From the NCBI GenBank assembly GCA_902799355.1, contig CADCAG010000010.1, positions 23,983-87,982 on the forward strand: a stretch of DNA of 64,000 nucleotides, read 5' to 3'. Source of the stretch: an uncultured Bacteroidales bacterium (GTDB lineage Bacteria > Bacteroidota > Bacteroidia > Bacteroidales > Bacteroidaceae). The position numbers were made by a program, and so were the translations under genes. Numbering within the stretch: position 1 is the stretch's first letter; each line of letters opens with the position of its first letter. Below are positions 46,920 through 58,063 of this stretch, one piece after another. The notes beneath the pieces are model-generated. The model was not told the DNA's origin. It worked only from the letters and a program-made list of their open reading frames with translations, and did no database searches.

Positions 46920-48001
46920 AGAAGATACTCTTTATAGATCGTGACGGAACCATCATCCGCGAACCTGCTGACGAGCAGATTGACAGCTTCGAGAAGCTAC
47001 AGTTCGTACCTCGTGCCATCTCCAGTCTGACATTCCTGCGCCAGCATACCGACTATGAGTTTGTCATGGTCAGCAACCAGGACGGACTGGGCACTGACGC
47101 TTTCCCAGAGGATACATTCTGGCCAGTCCACAACTTCATTCTCGACACGCTACGTGGCGAGGGCGTGGAGTTCGATGATATCCTCATCGATCCACACTTC
47201 CCAGAGGATAATGCTCCCACTCGCAAGCCTAACACTGGGCTGGTAGAGAAATATATGAACAACCCTGAGTACGACATTCAGGGCAGCTATGTCATTGGCG
47301 ACCGTGACACCGACCGCCAGTTTGCCAAGAATATAGGCTGTGGCTTCCTGCAGATAGACAGTGTGCTCGGCGGTTTAGCCGCCGAGAGCTGGGAGAAAGC
47401 TACCGCCATCGCCTTTGGTGGCGAGCGTACCGCAGAGGTTCGTCGCACCACCAAAGAGACGGATATCTGGGTGAAGGTAGACCTCGACGGCAACGGCCGT
47501 TGCGACATTCACACTGGGCTGGGGTTCTTCGACCACATGCTCGAACAAATCGGCAAGCACGGCATAATTGACCTCACCGTGCATTGTGATGGCGACCTGC
47601 ACGTTGACGAGCACCACACCATCGAAGATACAGCACTGGCTCTAGGCGAATGCCTATTGAAAGCATTAGGCGACAAGCGTGGCATCGAGCGCTATGGCTA
47701 CTGTTTGCCTATGGACGACTGTCTCTGTTCCGTCTGCCTCGACTTCGGAGGACGTCCCTGGCTGGTATGGGATGCAGAGTTCCATCGTGAGAAGATTGGC
47801 GAGATGCCCACCGAGATGTTCCTGCACTTCTTCAAGAGTCTTAGCGATGCTGCCCGCATGAACCTCAACATCAAGGCTGAAGGAGAGAACGAGCATCACA
47901 AGATTGAAGGCATCTTCAAGGCACTGGCACGAGCACTGAAAATGGCAGTACGCAGAGATGTCTATCACTACGAACTGCCATCTACCAAGGGTAGTTTATA
48001 A
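46916..48001 (+). CDS. hisB: Bifunctional histidinol-phosphatase / imidazoleglycerol-phosphate dehydratase
   Basis: A 361-residue two-domain enzyme for steps 6 and 8 of histidine synthesis. The N-terminal HAD phosphatase (about 1-165) has the catalytic aspartates in FIDRDGT (D8, D10) and the zinc-loop region; the C-terminal dehydratase (about 170-361) has [26 protein letters not shown] and ENEHHKIEG metal-binding histidines. Other his genes are not adjacent; instead an unknown membrane-protein gene precedes it with a four-base overlap. Confidence 0.95.
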   Translation: MKKILFIDRDGTIIREPADEQIDSFEKLQFVPRAISSLTFLRQHTDYEFVMVSNQDGLGTDAFPEDTFWPVHNFILDTLRGEGVEFDDILIDPHFPEDNAPTRKPNTGLVEKYMNNPEYDIQGSYVIGDRDTDRQFAKNIGCGFLQIDSVLGGLAAESWEKATAIAFGGERTAEVRRTTKETDIWVKVDLDGNGRCDIHTGLGFFDHMLEQIGKHGIIDLTVHCDGDLHVDEHHTIEDTALALGECLLKALGDKRGIERYGYCLPMDDCLCSVCLDFGGRPWLVWDAEFHREKIGEMPTEMFLHFFKSLSDAARMNLNIKAEGENEHHKIEGIFKALARALKMAVRRDVYHYELPSTKGSL

Positions 48002-48018
48002 CTTCACTCTCCTCTTAA

Positions 48019-48990
48019 CTATCTGCTTGGCCAAATCATTTCCATCGGATAGTGCAACAGCAAGTGCTTGAAGGAACGCTTGCGAGCCATCAGACAACGC
48101 AGGATAAAGCGTCCTTCTGTCTCTGAGGGTTCACAAAGCATGCAGCTACGGTCTAGCGACAACGTGTATTGAAGCACCCACATCACACCAGCAGCAAACT
48201 GCGTCAAGCCAAGCAACTGAAGGGCTTCCGTCATGTTGCAGCCATCCTTAAACGGCTGGAAAGCCCCCTTGAGTCGGCTGAGCACATAATAGTAGTCTAC
48301 CAGACAACACATGGTAGCCTTTCCGCTCAGCAAACGTTGCTGGAAGGTCTGTAACATACAGATGGCATTCATCGTCAGTGTAGGCACCAGCCAATCGCCC
48401 TCACCCTCCAGGAACATCAGTTCTTTGTTGTGCGCAAACCACTTCTGCATCCTTTTATTGACGAACGGGTTACGCATAGAAAGCACCCGATAGTACAGAT
48501 TCACAGGGGTATTGTCCCAAACGGTCAGTGCCAGCGAGTTGTAGCCGCAGTGGATGTTCTCCTGGCCTGTCTGGTGGACAAATTTGACGATGCGGTCCAT
48601 GTTACAATCTACAAAGATATCAATGCTTGGTGTCTTCAGCAGATGACGCATCTCGCTATCATCATAATGGCGCTCTCCCAGTCCATTCATCACAGCAGCA
48701 TGGAGCTTGCGTTCTGCCAGTTTCTTGACGAGTTTCTCACAGCGGTTCTCATACAATTCCTGTTCATCACGGAGCATCTCAGCATCAGCCATCCAGTCGA
48801 TGCTCAAATCCTGTGGAGCACGCAGTCCAAAGTCAAACAACCGTTCCACTCCTTTATAGCAAACACCCACCAACCCATGTCGTTGGGCAATCTGATAAAT
48901 GCCGTTCCATTCTTCAACCGACGGTCCTCTGCTCAGACAGTCCATTTGTCCAACGGCCACACGTAGCAATTCAAAAAACAGTTCTTGCAT
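48019..48990 (-). CDS. Nucleotidyltransferase-fold family protein (NTP_transf_5-like)
   Basis: A 323-residue protein resembling the Bacteroidetes 'nucleotidyltransferase family' group (helical N-terminus, then VMNGLGERHYDDSEMRHLLKTPSIDIFVD near residues 100-130). Family members usually have LKG...GDIDIW; here LKG has become MNG and the glycine before the aspartate is missing, so activity is doubtful. Many such genes are in surface-polysaccharide regions; this one stands alone. Its promoter at 49022 is divergent from the ligase promoter. Confidence 0.65.
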   Translation of the reverse strand: MQELFFELLRVAVGQMDCLSRGPSVEEWNGIYQIAQRHGLVGVCYKGVERLFDFGLRAPQDLSIDWMADAEMLRDEQELYENRCEKLVKKLAERKLHAAVMNGLGERHYDDSEMRHLLKTPSIDIFVDCNMDRIVKFVHQTGQENIHCGYNSLALTVWDNTPVNLYYRVLSMRNPFVNKRMQKWFAHNKELMFLEGEGDWLVPTLTMNAICMLQTFQQRLLSGKATMCCLVDYYYVLSRLKGAFQPFKDGCNMTEALQLLGLTQFAAGVMWVLQYTLSLDRSCMLCEPSETEGRFILRCLMARKRSFKHLLLHYPMEMIWPSR

Positions 48991-49021
48991 GATACTTATG
49001 TTAGTAGTATTAAAATCTGTT

Positions 49022-49030
49022 GCAAAGATA
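49022..49030 (-). promoter_or_regulatory. -7 box for the nucleotidyltransferase-like gene
   Basis: Minus-strand TATCTTTGC, 31 bases before the ATG at 48990. Confidence 0.65.
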
Positions 49031-49068
49031 CGAAATAATTGATAATTGACAATTGATAATTGATATTT
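49031..49068. repeat. Degenerate tandem repeat (AATTGATAATTGACAATTG)
   Basis: Three to four imperfect 9- to 10-bp AATTGATAA units between the divergent promoters. Confidence 0.75.
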
Positions 49069-49074
49069 TCTTTG

Positions 49075-49083
49075 TACTTTTGC
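49075..49083 (+). promoter_or_regulatory. -7 box for the ligase-metY operon
   Basis: TACTTTTGC, 23 bases before the ligase ATG at 49107. Confidence 0.6.
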
Positions 49084-49106
49084 ACAAAATTAGTGTATTG
49101 ACGACT

Positions 49107-51137
49107 ATGACCGACGATAAAATACTACGCATGCGACAACTCATCAGCGAGTTGAACGAGGCTTCTGACGCCTACTACAACGGACAGACTGAGCGCATGA
49201 CCGACTACGAATGGGACGCCCGTTTCGACGAGTTGAAGCGGTTGGAAACAGAGACAGGCACCACTCTGCCCGACTCTCCCACGCAGAAAGTATCGGAGGA
49301 CAGCATCACTGGTCAGAAGGAGGAACACGAGTTTGCTGCGCTCTCGTTGGCGAAGACCAAACAGCCTGGCGAATTGGTAAAATGGGCTGAGCAGCGTCCT
49401 ATTTGGATATCGTGGAAGCTCGACGGACTGACCCTTGTTGTCACCTACGACAATGGCCGACTCAGCAAGGTAGTGACGCGTGGCAATGGACATATCGGTA
49501 CCAACATCACCCATTTGGCAGATGCCATCAGTGGCATTCCCCTGACGATTGCTCACCAAGGACATACCGTCATCCGTGGCGAGGCCGTCATCAGCTACGA
49601 CGACTTCGAGCGTTTCCTCATGGAGAGTGGCGAAGACTATGCCAACCCACGCAATCTGGCTTCTGGCTCGCTGACGCTGAAAGACGTCGACGAAGTGCGC
49701 CAGCGTCACATCCGTTGGATTCCCTTCACTTTAGTATATACGGACATCGACCTCAATAGCTGGGGCGACCGCATGGCGTGGCTCGACCAGCAGGGTTTCA
49801 AGACAGTAGAGCGCCAACGAGTAGAAGCCCCCTCGCTTTCTAGTGTGGAAGCCTGTTTAGCACGCTTCACAGAAAAGGTCGTATCCAAGCAAAACCCCTT
49901 CCCTGTCGATGGTCTGGTTATCTGTTACGATGATACCGCCTATGCACAGACAGGCTCCGTCACAGGCCATCATGCCACACGCGCAGGACTGGCTTTCAAG
50001 TGGCAGGACGAGGCAGCCGATACCGTATTGCAGGAGATTGAGTGGTCGTGTGCTGCCAGCACAATCTCGCCAGTAGCCATCTTCCAGCCCATTGAGTTGG
50101 AGGGTACTACCGTTCGCCGTGCCTCATTGTGTAACATCAGTGAGTGCGAGCGTCTGGGCATTGGTGGTCCTGGCACGCAACTCAGCGTCATCAAGGCCAA
50201 CAAGATTATCCCCAAGGTCATCGCCATCAAGCAGAGTGTAGGCTCATTCATCGTGCCCAGCGAGTGCCCCGTCTGTCATGCTCCTGCCAAAATCTCCGTC
50301 AGCGAGATCAGTGGCACCAAGACGCTCCACTGCACCAATGCCGAATGTCCTGCCAAACAGCTCAAGAAACTGGCGCGTTTCGTCAGCAAGGAGGGTATGA
50401 ACATCGACGGTATCTCTGAACAGACGCTCTCCAAGTTCATCAATCTGGGTTGGATTAGCGAATATGCCGACATCTACGAGCTACGTAGCCATATCCTAGA
50501 ACTCTCACGCATGGAGGGCTTTGGCGAGAAGTCAGCCAGCAACATCATGCGCAGCATTGACAAGAGTCGCGAGGTACAAGCCCATCGACTGCTCTATGCG
50601 CTCAACATACCACTCTGCGGACTGGACGTCTGTAAGCGACTGCTCAGTGCCTATCCTCTCGACGACCTTGTCACTATGGCCACTACTCCCGACGGTTCCC
50701 CGTCGGGTACTCTCACCCAGTTGGACCTCTTTGCTCCACAGACAGAGCCTCAGGATATCTTTGCGCATATCAATGGCATCGGTCCAGAGAAGTCAGCGCA
50801 GTTTGTCCTCTGGTTCCGCAACGAGCACAACCTTGCCCGCTTTCGTCGCCTCATCGAGAAGCTGACCATCACTACTCCCGATGTGTCAGCATCGGGTGAC
50901 AAGTGCCAGGGTCTCACCTTCGTCATCACTGGCGACGTACACCACTTCAAGAACCGCAACGAACTGAAGGCCTATATCGAGTCGCAGGGCGGCAAGGTGG
51001 CATCGGCAGTCAGCGGTTCCACGTCGTTCCTTATCAATAACGACGTTACCTCCACCTCTGGCAAGAACAAGAAAGCCAAAGAGTTGGGCATACAAATCAT
51101 TTCAGAAGACGAATTCATAGATAAATATCAACAATGA
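49107..51137 (+). CDS. ligA: Divergent NAD+-dependent DNA ligase (LigA type)
   Basis: A 676-residue protein with the full LigA layout: NAD+-binding Ia domain (YYNGQTERMTDYEWDARF), adenylation domain with the nucleophile lysine in SWKLDGL near residue 103, OB fold, four-cysteine zinc finger (CPVC and CTNAEC near 405-425), helix-hairpin-helix region, and C-terminal BRCT domain (about 600-676). Several normally invariant motifs differ: TRGNGHIGTNIT instead of TRGDGxxGEDVT, ANPRNLASGSL instead of ANPRNAAAGSL, CAASTISPVA where VGRTGxxTPVA is usual. It may be a second ligase paralogue. Start 49107 fits the promoter and family. Confidence 0.85.
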   Translation: MTDDKILRMRQLISELNEASDAYYNGQTERMTDYEWDARFDELKRLETETGTTLPDSPTQKVSEDSITGQKEEHEFAALSLAKTKQPGELVKWAEQRPIWISWKLDGLTLVVTYDNGRLSKVVTRGNGHIGTNITHLADAISGIPLTIAHQGHTVIRGEAVISYDDFERFLMESGEDYANPRNLASGSLTLKDVDEVRQRHIRWIPFTLVYTDIDLNSWGDRMAWLDQQGFKTVERQRVEAPSLSSVEACLARFTEKVVSKQNPFPVDGLVICYDDTAYAQTGSVTGHHATRAGLAFKWQDEAADTVLQEIEWSCAASTISPVAIFQPIELEGTTVRRASLCNISECERLGIGGPGTQLSVIKANKIIPKVIAIKQSVGSFIVPSECPVCHAPAKISVSEISGTKTLHCTNAECPAKQLKKLARFVSKEGMNIDGISEQTLSKFINLGWISEYADIYELRSHILELSRMEGFGEKSASNIMRSIDKSREVQAHRLLYALNIPLCGLDVCKRLLSAYPLDDLVTMATTPDGSPSGTLTQLDLFAPQTEPQDIFAHINGIGPEKSAQFVLWFRNEHNLARFRRLIEKLTITTPDVSASGDKCQGLTFVITGDVHHFKNRNELKAYIESQGGKVASAVSGSTSFLINNDVTSTSGKNKKAKELGIQIISEDEFIDKYQQ

Positions 51138-52417
51138 CACAGAAAATGAAACCCGCCACACTCTGCGTACAGGCAGGTTGGCAACCCAAGAATGGAGAAT
51201 CGCGCGTGCTCCCCATCTACCAGAGCACCACATTCAAGTATGACAACACGGAGGAGATGGCTGACCTCTTCGACCTGAAGAAGGAGGGCTATTTCTACAC
51301 CCGTCTGGCTAACCCTACCAACGATGCGGTGGCTCAGAAGATTGCTGCCCTCGAGGGTGGTATCGCTGCTATGCTGACATCCTCTGGTCAGGCTGCCAAC
51401 TTCTACGCCATCTTCAACATCTGTCAGGCTGGCGACCACTTCGTCACCTCTAACGAGATCTATGGTGGCACCTACAACCTCTTTGGTGTCACACTGAAGA
51501 AGCTGGGCATCGAGTGTACCTTCATCTCTCAGGAGGCCAGCGAGGAGGAGATTGACGCTGCCTTCCGTCCTAACACGAAGGCCCTGTTTGGCGAGACCAT
51601 CTCGAATCCTGGCTGCCAGATTCTCGACATCGAGAAGTTTGCACGCATCGCCCACAAGCACGGCGTGCCCCTCATCGTCGACAACACCTTCCCCACACCC
51701 ATCAACTGCCGTCCCTTCGAGTGGGGCGCCGACATCGTTACCCACTCTACCACGAAGTATATGGATGGCCACGCTACCCAGGTCGGTGGTGTTGTCGTAG
51801 ACAGCGGTAACTTCGACTGGGATGCCCATGCTGACAAGTTCCCTGGACTCTGCACTCCTGATGAGTCATACCACGGACTGACCTATACCAAAACTTTTGG
51901 CAAGATGGCTTATATGACCAAGCTCGTCGCCCAGCTGATGCGCGACCTCGGTAGCATTCCCTCACCCCACAATGCCTTCCTCTTGAACCTCGGACTGGAG
52001 ACGCTCCATCTGCGTGTTCCTCAGCACTGCCGTAATGCACAGCGCATCGCCGAGTTCCTGGAGAAAGACGAGCGCGTAGCATGGGTACACTATAGCGGAC
52101 TGCCCAGCGACAAGAACTACCAGCTGGCACAGAAATATCTGCCCAACGGCTCTTGCGGTGTCATTGCCTTCGGATTGAAGGGCGACCGTCAGACTGCCGT
52201 AGAGTTCATGGACTCACTGAAGATGATTGCTATCGTGACCCACGTGGCTGATGCCCGCACCTGTGTGCTCCACCCTGCCAGCCACACCCATCGTCAGCTT
52301 TCTGACGAGCAGCTGCGCGAGGCAGGTGTCGCCCCCGATCTCATCCGACTCTCAGTAGGTATCGAGGACTGCGACGACATCCTGGCTGACATCCGTCAGG
52401 CTCTGGACAAAATCTAA
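51134..52417 (+). CDS. metY: O-acetylhomoserine sulfhydrylase
   Basis: A 427-residue PLP-dependent enzyme that makes homocysteine from O-acetylhomoserine and sulfide. PLP-site motifs include YTRLANPTNDAV, ALEGGIAAMLTSSGQAA, VDNTFPTPINCRPFEWGADIVTHSTTKYMDGH with the Schiff-base lysine near residue 211, and the C-terminal HPASHTHRQLSDEQLREAGV. The start codon overlaps the ligase stop by four bases. No SAM riboswitch precedes it because it is translated directly after the ligase. Its end overlaps the convergent terC gene by four bases. Confidence 0.95.
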   Translation: MTQKMKPATLCVQAGWQPKNGESRVLPIYQSTTFKYDNTEEMADLFDLKKEGYFYTRLANPTNDAVAQKIAALEGGIAAMLTSSGQAANFYAIFNICQAGDHFVTSNEIYGGTYNLFGVTLKKLGIECTFISQEASEEEIDAAFRPNTKALFGETISNPGCQILDIEKFARIAHKHGVPLIVDNTFPTPINCRPFEWGADIVTHSTTKYMDGHATQVGGVVVDSGNFDWDAHADKFPGLCTPDESYHGLTYTKTFGKMAYMTKLVAQLMRDLGSIPSPHNAFLLNLGLETLHLRVPQHCRNAQRIAEFLEKDERVAWVHYSGLPSDKNYQLAQKYLPNGSCGVIAFGLKGDRQTAVEFMDSLKMIAIVTHVADARTCVLHPASHTHRQLSDEQLREAGVAPDLIRLSVGIEDCDDILADIRQALDKI

Positions 52418-53442
52418 GATTCAGCATTCTCCTGCTTTCCGCGCTGCGCCACCACTGATGCCAGCATCGAAAGCAGGAGAATTCCAAAAATGATGGCAAG
52501 GCTAATTGGTGTAGGCACCACGATATGCGGCATATTGATAGAGAGACCTGCCAACGAACCCAAGGCATTGATATACTCATTCATGGCAAGCAGCATCTTG
52601 ACGCCCACGAAGATGAGGATAATGCCAAGACCATATTTTAAATAGGTGAAATAGCGTGATATGGCTGCCAGCGCAAAGTAGAGGGCGCGCAGTCCAAGGA
52701 TGGCGAAGATATTGCTGGTAAGCACGATAAACGGGTCACGGCTGACGCTGAACACAGCAGGAATACTGTCGACAGCAAAGGCAACATCAGTAGTCTCTAT
52801 TACTAATAAGGTGATGAAAAGAGGCGTAGCCAGCCATATCGCCTTCCCTCCTTCTTTCCTTGATTCCTTCACAAAGAACTTCTCTCCATGCAGCTGGTCT
52901 GTCACTGGGAAGAAGCGCTTGAACAGAAGGACAATGAAGTTGTCACCAGGATTGCCCTGCTCATTCTCATCGTGCGTAAACATCTTACCACCCGTATAGA
53001 GCAGGAAGAGTCCGAACAGTCCCAACACCCACTCGAAGCGCTCGACCATCGCAGCACCCGCAAAGATAAAGATGCTGCGTAACACCAATGCGCCGAAGAT
53101 GCCCCAGAAGAGCACCTCATGCTGGTACTTACGCTCAATGCCAAAGAACGAGAAGAGCATCAGGAAGACGAAGAGGTTGTCCATGGACAACGACTTCTCT
53201 ATCAGATAGCCCGCCAGGAACTCCATCGCCTTCTCGTGCGACTCGACAGGATAGAACAGGTAGATGCCTGCACAGAACACCAGCGATACGGCTATCCATA
53301 CGGCTGTCATCTGCAAAGCCTCTTTCACGTTTACCTCGTGCTGACCCTTGCGCCCGAACATCTTCAAGTCGACCACCAGCATCAGCAACACCAATACATA
53401 AAACACTATCCAAGCCCACAAGGGCATTCCCATGATATCCAT
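52414..53442 (-). CDS. TerC-family membrane protein
   Basis: A 342-residue integral membrane protein of the TerC family, implicated in metal-ion (mostly manganese) handling at the membrane. Signature segments: LAGYLIEKSLSMDNLFVFLMLFSFF (near 85-110), VLFWGIFGALVLRSIFIFAG, ETTDVAFAVDSIPAVFSVSRDPFIVLTSNIFAILGLRALYF (near 215-255), about eight to nine membrane helices. The frame is open to 53493, but the -7 box at 53472-53479 and the start MDIMGMPLWAW favour 53442. Confidence 0.92.
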   Translation of the reverse strand: MDIMGMPLWAWIVFYVLVLLMLVVDLKMFGRKGQHEVNVKEALQMTAVWIAVSLVFCAGIYLFYPVESHEKAMEFLAGYLIEKSLSMDNLFVFLMLFSFFGIERKYQHEVLFWGIFGALVLRSIFIFAGAAMVERFEWVLGLFGLFLLYTGGKMFTHDENEQGNPGDNFIVLLFKRFFPVTDQLHGEKFFVKESRKEGGKAIWLATPLFITLLVIETTDVAFAVDSIPAVFSVSRDPFIVLTSNIFAILGLRALYFALAAISRYFTYLKYGLGIILIFVGVKMLLAMNEYINALGSLAGLSINMPHIVVPTPISLAIIFGILLLSMLASVVAQRGKQENAES

Positions 53443-53471
53443 CGTTCTATAATCAATTTCAAATTTGGGCA

Positions 53472-53479
53472 CAAAGATA
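53472..53479 (-). promoter_or_regulatory. -7 box for terC
   Basis: Minus-strand TATCTTTG, 29 bases before the ATG at 53442. Confidence 0.65.
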
Positions 53480-53533
53480 CGTATTTTTCTCAAAATACGC
53501 TAACTTTGTCACAGAGTTTTTATGAGAAAAAGA

Positions 53534-53570
53534 AAAATCGCAAGTGCTTGTGTCAGCGACTTGCGATTTT
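53534..53570 (-). terminator. Terminator after tRNA-Gln
   Basis: A perfect 12-bp stem (53534-53545 with 53559-53570) with a 13-base loop, followed on the minus strand by a T-rich run. It lies five bases after the tRNA end. Confidence 0.85.
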
Positions 53571-53574
53571 CTTG

Positions 53575-53645
53575 TTGGGGTACCCGGACTCGAACCAGGA
53601 AAGGCAGGACCAGAATCTGCAGTGTTACCATTACACCATACCCCA
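53575..53645 (-). tRNA. tRNA-Gln (anticodon CTG)
   Basis: The minus strand folds as a cloverleaf: acceptor TGGGGTA with TACCCCA (7 bp), D-stem GTGT/ACAC, anticodon arm GCAGA-TTCTGGT-CCTGC, T-arm CCTGG-TTCGAGT-CCGGG. The loop puts CTG at 34-36, reading CAG codons. The 3' CCA is not encoded. The pair next to the anticodon loop is an A-C mismatch. A -7 box lies upstream at 53684-53692. Confidence 0.92.
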
Positions 53646-53683
53646 ATTCCTTGCATCAAGAAACCGTTTTCTCGATTGCGGGT

Positions 53684-53692
53684 GCAAAGGTA
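53684..53692 (-). promoter_or_regulatory. -7 box for tRNA-Gln
   Basis: Minus-strand TACCTTTGC, 38 bases before the mature 5' end of the tRNA. Confidence 0.65.
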
Positions 53693-53796
53693 ATGCTTTT
53701 TTCTGAACCAACAAAAAAAAATGGCACTTTTTTAATAAAAAACGCAAAAAAAATCTTTTTCCCTGTCTTTTTCTTTGTGTTGCGCTGGTTATTTAG

Positions 53797-53805
53797 TAAC
53801 TTTGC
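53797..53805 (+). promoter_or_regulatory. -7 box for the rsfS-ftsH-cdsA operon
   Basis: TAACTTTGC, 21 bases before the rsfS ATG. Confidence 0.7.
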
Positions 53806-53826
53806 CCTTCAATAAATCATTCATTA

Positions 53827-54185
53827 ATGGAACAAACGAAACAACTAGTAGAAACAATTGTAAAAGGAATACAAGAGAAGAAAGGTCAGAGCATTGTCAC
53901 CGCTAACCTGACAGGCATCGACGGTGCGATATGCAGCTATTTTGTCATTTGTCAGGGCAACTCCCCCTCACAGGTGGAGGCTATCACTGAATCCGTTGGC
54001 GAGATGGCTCGCAAGGAGTTGGGGGAGAAACCGTCAAAGGTGGCAGGATTGGATAATGCCCAGTGGGTAGCGATGGACTATGGCGACGTGATGGTTCACA
54101 TCTTTGTCCCAGACATCCGCGCCTATTACGACTTAGAGCATCTCTGGGACGATGCTGGTCTGACACATATTGAAGATATAGACTA

Positions 54186-54186
<1 letters not shown>
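53827..54186 (+). CDS. rsfS: Ribosome silencing factor
   Basis: A 119-residue protein of the RsfS/Iojap family. It binds ribosomal protein uL14 and blocks subunit joining when nutrients are short. Motifs: KKGQSIVTANLTGIDGAICSYFVICQGNSPSQVEAI and the C-terminal WVAMDYGDVMVHIFVPDIRAYYDLEHLW. It is the first gene of a conserved Bacteroidetes operon; its stop codon overlaps the ftsH start by one base. Confidence 0.95.
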
Positions 54187-56234
<2,048 letters not shown>

Positions 56235-56237
56235 ACT

Positions 56238-57089
56238 ATGAAGAACTTTATTGTACGTACCATTACAGGCATTATCTTCGTGGCAGCCATCGTCAGCTGC
56301 TTCCTTCGCCCAGAGGCTATGGTGCTGCTGTTCAGCATCATTACAGGACTGACGGTATGGGAGTTTACAGGACTGGTCAATGAGCGCGACGGCGTCACCG
56401 TCAACCGCTTCATCTCGACCGTTGCCGCTGTCTACTTCTTCTATGCTATGACCTACTACTGCAGCGACATGTATGCAGGCATTGCCAAGAGCGTGGTGTT
56501 CATCCCTTATCTGGTGACCATTGTCTACCTGCTGGTGGCTGAGCTCTACCTCAAGCAGAAAGACCCCATACAGGACTGGGCCTACACCATGCTGGCACAA
56601 ATGTATATCGCCCTACCCTTCTCGCTCATCAACGTGCTGGCCTTCAATGCCACCAACGAGGGTATGGTCACTTTCAACACCCTGCTGCCGCTGAGCATCT
56701 TCATATTCTTGTGGGTCAACGACTCAGGAGCCTACTGTGTGGGATCACTCCTCGGACGCCATAAGTTGTTTCCACGCATCTCTCCAGGAAAGTCGTGGGA
56801 AGGCTCTGTCGGTGGTGCAGTCTTCGTGCTGGCTGCCGCCTACGCCATCAGCTATTTCCTCGACCAGGAACAGATGCTCTCTATGCCTGCTTGGTTGGGC
56901 TTGGGTCTAGTGGTGGTCATCTTCGGCACGTGGGGCGACCTCGTAGAGAGTCTCTTCAAGCGCACCCTGGGTGTCAAGGACTCTGGCAACATCCTGCCTG
57001 GTCATGGTGGCATGCTCGACCGCTTCGACTCGTCGTTGCTGGCCATCCCTGCCGCAGTGGTCTATCTGTATACCTTATCTATGTTCTAA
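56238..57089 (+). CDS. cdsA: Phosphatidate cytidylyltransferase
   Basis: A 283-residue enzyme that makes CDP-diacylglycerol, the precursor of phosphatidylserine and other phospholipids, at the inner membrane. Seven to eight membrane helices are visible, and the family signature lies in VNDSGAYCVGSLLGRHKLFPRISPGKSWEGSVGG (about 160-195) and GDLVESLFKRTLGVKDSGNILPGHGGMLDRFDS (about 235-268). It follows ftsH by three bases. Confidence 0.95.
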   Translation: MKNFIVRTITGIIFVAAIVSCFLRPEAMVLLFSIITGLTVWEFTGLVNERDGVTVNRFISTVAAVYFFYAMTYYCSDMYAGIAKSVVFIPYLVTIVYLLVAELYLKQKDPIQDWAYTMLAQMYIALPFSLINVLAFNATNEGMVTFNTLLPLSIFIFLWVNDSGAYCVGSLLGRHKLFPRISPGKSWEGSVGGAVFVLAAAYAISYFLDQEQMLSMPAWLGLGLVVVIFGTWGDLVESLFKRTLGVKDSGNILPGHGGMLDRFDSSLLAIPAAVVYLYTLSMF

Positions 57090-57095
57090 GAAGAT

Positions 57096-58046
57096 ATGAA
57101 AAAGCTGTTGACTATCATCCTGTTCTGCGCATGTGTCTGTTATGCACACGCCATCGACCCTGTCAAGCAGTACGGACAACTGCAAGTAAAGGGAGCACAG
57201 CTGTGCGACCAGCAGGGCAACCCCGTCATTCTGCGTGGCGTCAGCCTGGGTTGGCACAACCTGTGGCCTCGTTTCTACAACAAGAAAGCCGTACAGACGC
57301 TGAAGCAAGACTGGCACTGCTCCGTCATTCGTGCTGCCATGGGCATCATGATAGAAGACAACTATCTGGAGAACCCCACCTATGCCATGCAGTGCATGAC
57401 ACCCGTCATCGAGTCGGCCATTAAGAATAATGTATATGTCATCATCGACTGGCACTCGCACCTAACGAAGACCAAGGAGGCTAAGGAGTTCTTCGGCAAG
57501 ATGGCACAGAAATACGGCAAGTATCCACACATCATCTACGAGATATATAATGAACCCGTAGAAGACACGTGGACTGACCTGAAGAAATATGCCACAGAGG
57601 TCATTGGCGAAATCCGCAAGTACGACCCAGACAACATCGTCCTTGTGGGCTGTCCCCACTGGGATCAAGACATCCATCTGGTGGCCAACAGTCCGCTGCT
57701 GGGCTTCTCGAACATCATGTATACCGTCCACTTCTATGCTGCCACCCACGGCGACTACCTGCGTGAGCGCACAGAGGCTGCCGTCAAGAAAGGCATCCCC
57801 GTATTTATCTCGGAGAGTGGTGCCACAGAGGCTTCTGGCGATGGCAAGATAGACCCAGAGTCAGAGGAGAAGTGGATTGGCATGTGCGAGCGTCTGGGCA
57901 TCAGCTGGCTTTGCTGGTCGTTGAGCGACAAGAACGAGTCGAGCTCCATGTTGCTGCCACGCGCTACGGCTACAGGTCCCTGGCCCGATGATGTCATCAA
58001 GGAATATGGCAAGCTGGTCAAACAGCTGCTGCTGAAATATAACTAA
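57096..58046 (+). CDS. GH5-family endo-beta-glucanase
   Basis: A 316-residue secreted enzyme (signal MKKLLTIILFCACVCYAHA) of glycoside hydrolase family 5, likely subfamily 2 (bacterial cellulases). The order is VKGAQLCDQQGNPVILRGVSLGW (start of the barrel), VIIDWHSH, the acid/base E153 in IYEIYNEP, TVHFYA, the nucleophile E240 in FISESGA, and ISWLCWSLSDKNESSS. There is no cellulose-binding module. It lies six bases after cdsA, in an operon otherwise devoted to housekeeping functions, and could be co-expressed with it. Confidence 0.93.
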   Translation: MKKLLTIILFCACVCYAHAIDPVKQYGQLQVKGAQLCDQQGNPVILRGVSLGWHNLWPRFYNKKAVQTLKQDWHCSVIRAAMGIMIEDNYLENPTYAMQCMTPVIESAIKNNVYVIIDWHSHLTKTKEAKEFFGKMAQKYGKYPHIIYEIYNEPVEDTWTDLKKYATEVIGEIRKYDPDNIVLVGCPHWDQDIHLVANSPLLGFSNIMYTVHFYAATHGDYLRERTEAAVKKGIPVFISESGATEASGDGKIDPESEEKWIGMCERLGISWLCWSLSDKNESSSMLLPRATATGPWPDDVIKEYGKLVKQLLLKYN

Positions 58047-58063
58047 CCGCAAAAGAGAATACT

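Noticed and set aside
51100-51140. SAM riboswitch before metY
   Set aside because: The metY start overlaps the ligase stop codon, so there is no untranslated space for a riboswitch.
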